Part shown: positions 61,756-64,000 of the stretch, in pieces
Numbering within the stretch: position 1 is the stretch's first letter
Layout of the letters: each line of letters starts with the position of its first letter
From: Roseiarcus sp963776665
Lineage (GTDB): Bacteria > Pseudomonadota > Alphaproteobacteria > Rhizobiales > Beijerinckiaceae
DNA: 64,000 bases
Assembly: GCA_963776665.1 (NCBI GenBank)
Contig: CAVZNQ010000032.1
Span: 58,989-122,988 of the forward strand
Direction: 5' to 3'
Program-made: the position numbers and the translations under genes
The notes under the pieces: generated by a model
What the model was told of the DNA's origin: nothing
The model's database searches: none
What the model saw: the letters and a program-made list of their open reading frames with translations, nothing else

Positions 61756-63885
61756 ATGCTTTTGGGCTTGATTATCCTCTGTGGACTGCTTTCGATCGTC
61801 TACGGCGTCTACACGATCTCGAGCCTGATGGCGGCGGACGCCGGCTCGCAGCGAATGCAGGAGATTTCGGGCGCGGTGCGGGAGGGGGCGCAGGCCTATC
61901 TCAGGCGCCAATATACGACCATCGCCGGCGTCGGCATCGTCGTCTTCATCGGTCTCGGGCTTCTCTTGTCGTGGACGGTGGCGATCGGGTTCGCGATCGG
62001 CGCCATCCTCAGCGGCGCCGCCGGCTTCATCGGCATGAACGTCTCGGTGCGCGCGAACGTGCGCACCGCGCAGGCGGCGACCAAATCGCTCGCCGGCGGC
62101 CTCGATATCGCCTTCCGCTCCGGGGCCGTGACCGGCCTGCTGGTGGCCGGCCTCGCGCTCCTCGGGGTCGCTGGCTATTTCGGCGTTCTCACCGGCCCTC
62201 TCGGCTACGCGCCCTCGGACCGGACTACGATCGACGCCCTGGTCGCGCTCGGCTTCGGCGCCTCGCTGATCTCGATTTTCGCCCGACTTGGCGGCGGCAT
62301 CTTCACCAAGGGCGCCGACGTCGGCGCCGACCTCGTCGGCAAGGTCGAAGCCGGCATTCCCGAGGACGATCCGCGCAACCCGGCGACCATCGCCGACAAC
62401 GTCGGCGACAATGTCGGCGATTGCGCCGGCATGGCCGCAGACCTGTTCGAAACCTACGCGGTGACGGTGGTCGCGACCATGGTGCTCGCCTCGATCTTCT
62501 TCGACGGCACGCCGGTGCTTCTCTCGACCATGATGTATCCGCTGGCGATCTGCGCCGCCTGCATCGTGACCTCGATCATCGGCACGTTCTTCGTGCAACT
62601 CGGCGCCAACGGCTCGATCATGGGCGCGCTCTACAAGGGGCTCATCGCAACCGGCGCCCTCTCCATCATCGGCCTCGCCCTCGCCACCCAGTTCGTCGTC
62701 GGCTGGGGCGAGATCGGCACGGTCGCAGACAAGGCGGTCACTGGCGCGAACCTCTTCGTGTGCGGCCTCGTCGGCCTCGCGGTCACCGGGCTCATCGTCG
62801 TCATCACCGAATATTACACCGGCACCGGAAAACGCCCGGTGGTGTCGATCGCGCAGGCTTCCGTCACCGGCCACGGCACCAACGTGATTCAGGGCCTCGC
62901 GGTGTCGCTCGAATCGACGGCGCTGCCGGCGATCGTCATCGTCGCCGGCATCATCTCGACCTTCCAGCTCGCCGGCCTCTACGGCACCGCGATCGCGGTC
63001 ACGACGATGCTCGGCCTCGCCGGCATGATCGTCGCGCTCGACGCCTTCGGACCGGTCACCGACAACGCCGGCGGCATCGCCGAAATGGCGGGGCTGCCCA
63101 AGGAAGTGCGCCAGTCGACCGACGCGCTCGACGCCGTCGGCAACACCACCAAGGCGATCACCAAGGGCTATGCGATCGGTTCCGCGGGCCTCGGCGCGCT
63201 CGTTCTTTTCGCGGCCTACACCAACGACATCCGCCACTTCAAGGAGACTGGCGCGCCCTACTTTCAGGACGTCGGCGCGCTCGATTTCAGCCTTTCGAGC
63301 CCCTATGTCGTCGCCGGCCTCATCTTCGGCGGCCTCATCCCCTATCTCTTCGCCGGCATCGCGATGACAGCGGTCGGCCGCGCCGCCGGATCGGTGGTGC
63401 TCGAGGTGCGCCGCCAGTTCAAGGAGATGCCGGGCATCATGAACGGCACGCAGCGTCCCGACTACGGACGCGCGGTCGACCTTCTGACGAAGGCGGCGAT
63501 CCGCGAAATGATCGTTCCCTCGCTGCTCCCGGTGCTGGCGCCGTTCGTCGTCTATTTCGGCGCGCTGTGGATCTCGGGCTCGAAGGCCTCGGCCTTCGCC
63601 GCGCTCGGCGCCTCGCTGCTCGGCGTGATCGTCAACGGCCTCTTCGTCGCCATCTCGATGACCTCGGGCGGCGGCGCCTGGGACAACGCCAAGAAGAGCT
63701 TCGAGGACGGCTTCGTCGACAAGGACGGCGTCAAATGGGTCAAGGGCTCGGAGGCCCACAAGGCCGCCGTCACCGGCGACACGGTCGGCGACCCCTACAA
63801 GGACACCGCCGGCCCGGCGGTGAACCCGGCGATCAAGATCACCAACATCGTCGCCCTGCTGCTGCTGGCGATCCTGGCGCGCTAG
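61756..63885 (+). CDS. hppA: K+-insensitive membrane-bound H+-pyrophosphatase
   Basis: A 709-residue, about 16-helix primary proton pump driven by pyrophosphate hydrolysis. The substrate-binding loops are GGIFTKGADVGADLVGKVEA, the DxxxDxxxD-type IADNVGDNVGDCAGMAADLF with ETYAV, and FGPVTDNAGGIAEMAGLP. In the ion-selectivity region VGNTTKAITKGYAIGSAGLG, Lys 466 replaces the Ala of K+-dependent enzymes, so the K+-insensitive type is expected. The frame is intact and ends at 63885. The start lies directly behind a leader hairpin. It recycles pyrophosphate and adds to the proton gradient, as is usual in phototrophic and soil alphaproteobacteria. Confidence 0.97.
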   Translation: MLLGLIILCGLLSIVYGVYTISSLMAADAGSQRMQEISGAVREGAQAYLRRQYTTIAGVGIVVFIGLGLLLSWTVAIGFAIGAILSGAAGFIGMNVSVRANVRTAQAATKSLAGGLDIAFRSGAVTGLLVAGLALLGVAGYFGVLTGPLGYAPSDRTTIDALVALGFGASLISIFARLGGGIFTKGADVGADLVGKVEAGIPEDDPRNPATIADNVGDNVGDCAGMAADLFETYAVTVVATMVLASIFFDGTPVLLSTMMYPLAICAACIVTSIIGTFFVQLGANGSIMGALYKGLIATGALSIIGLALATQFVVGWGEIGTVADKAVTGANLFVCGLVGLAVTGLIVVITEYYTGTGKRPVVSIAQASVTGHGTNVIQGLAVSLESTALPAIVIVAGIISTFQLAGLYGTAIAVTTMLGLAGMIVALDAFGPVTDNAGGIAEMAGLPKEVRQSTDALDAVGNTTKAITKGYAIGSAGLGALVLFAAYTNDIRHFKETGAPYFQDVGALDFSLSSPYVVAGLIFGGLIPYLFAGIAMTAVGRAAGSVVLEVRRQFKEMPGIMNGTQRPDYGRAVDLLTKAAIREMIVPSLLPVLAPFVVYFGALWISGSKASAFAALGASLLGVIVNGLFVAISMTSGGGAWDNAKKSFEDGFVDKDGVKWVKGSEAHKAAVTGDTVGDPYKDTAGPAVNPAIKITNIVALLLLAILAR

Positions 63886-63894
63886 GGCCTCGCC

Positions 63895-64000
63895 TTGGCC
63901 GCAACAAGAACCAAGGCGGCCGCAACAAGAACCAAATCGGGCGCAACAGAAACCAAGCCCAGCGCAACGAAAACCAAATCCGGCGCAACAAAATCCAAAT
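63895..64000 (+). repeat. 21-bp tandem repeat, possibly the start of a Lys/Ala/Thr-rich gene (runs off the window)
   Basis: Five copies of a 21-bp unit with core GCAACAAGAACCAA start at about 63900 and continue to the window end. The changes between copies keep a reading frame. From a TTG at 63895 it reads AATRTKA, AATRTKS, GATETKP, SATKTKS, GATKSK. Lys-Ala-Thr heptads like this resemble basic, histone-H1-like tails. There is no clear ribosome binding site, so the true start or even the coding nature is uncertain. It begins 10 bp after hppA. Confidence 0.5.

Noticed and set aside
61639..63759. A 706-codon open frame on the minus strand
   Set aside because: Antisense shadow of hppA, with shadow-type composition rich in Arg, Asp, Glu and Gly.
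1..64000. CRISPR arrays, prophage or a defence island
   Set aside because: No regularly spaced direct repeats with unique spacers, no phage structural genes and no known defence-system motifs were seen. The only mobile DNA is the IS630 copy, the IS5 relic and the small dispersed repeat.

Overview
The window is GC-rich DNA from an alphaproteobacterium, most likely a member of the Rhizobiales/Hyphomicrobiales. The evidence is gene content: a B12-dependent class II ribonucleotide reductase, an NDUFA12-type complex I subunit next to a DUF2155 protein, a K+-insensitive H+-pyrophosphatase, a 55-residue L33 protein, a PEP-CTERM-like protein ending in a PETSTWAMM motif, and DUF2277 and MCDYS-type small proteins. 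I cannot fix the genus. The layout is ordinary chromosome with small divergent operons. Only the first 7 kb looks accessory.

Region by region. 1-6.9 kb is a damaged patch: an IS630-family element with intact ends and TA flanks, a broken MHS-family transporter, a broken isocitrate-lyase/PEP-mutase-type lyase, a GlcG-like protein, a DJ-1/PfpI protein, an IS5-type transposase remnant and a sugar porter. 7-13.3 kb holds an OprB porin that probably works with the sugar porter, and an RND efflux pump with its adaptor. 13.4-17.4 kb has psiF, a branched-chain-amino-acid-type binding protein, tRNA-Leu(GAG) and small unknowns. 17.5-21.8 kb is a GntR-controlled catabolic operon: a short citrate-synthase-like lyase, a PaaK-like CoA ligase, a VOC protein and a GST. 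22-30 kb has a large membrane-anchored patatin, ComEC, a cytochrome c, rpmG, glutamate dehydrogenase and the PEP-CTERM-like protein. 30.2-34.4 kb is a minus-strand operon of tlyA, a 23S-type uracil methyltransferase, an FAD dehydrogenase and a phosphodiester glycosidase. 34.7-39.4 kb has two transporters, an extradiol dioxygenase, DUF2155 and NDUFA12. 39.5-43.9 kb is nrdJ behind an NrdR-type control region. 44-53.3 kb holds lipid A acylation, small lipoproteins, an extensin-like protein, a DHA2 exporter and several small conserved proteins. 53.3-64 kb has kdsA, an acyltransferase, queF, a very large membrane/GH94 protein and hppA. A 21-bp coding-type repeat runs off the right end.

The strongest cross-cutting signal is technical. 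At least ten genes carry frameshifts, and in six of them one extra G or C in a short homopolymer restores a normal protein. This looks like residual indel error in the assembly rather than mass pseudogene formation, although the first 7 kb may also be genuinely decaying around its insertion sequences. An apparent 446-residue VOC-GST fusion and a 59-residue extension of the RND pump are both explained by such events, the second by a 29-bp tandem duplication.

The most interesting biology is: NrdR boxes at 32-bp spacing over the nrdJ promoter; a TNGTNNNACNA operator between gntR and its operon; a patatin with a lectin-like N-terminus and seven membrane spans; a GH94 phosphorylase-type enzyme fused to a long membrane region; terminator-like hairpins in the leaders of rpmG and hppA; and a pair of related small lipoproteins.
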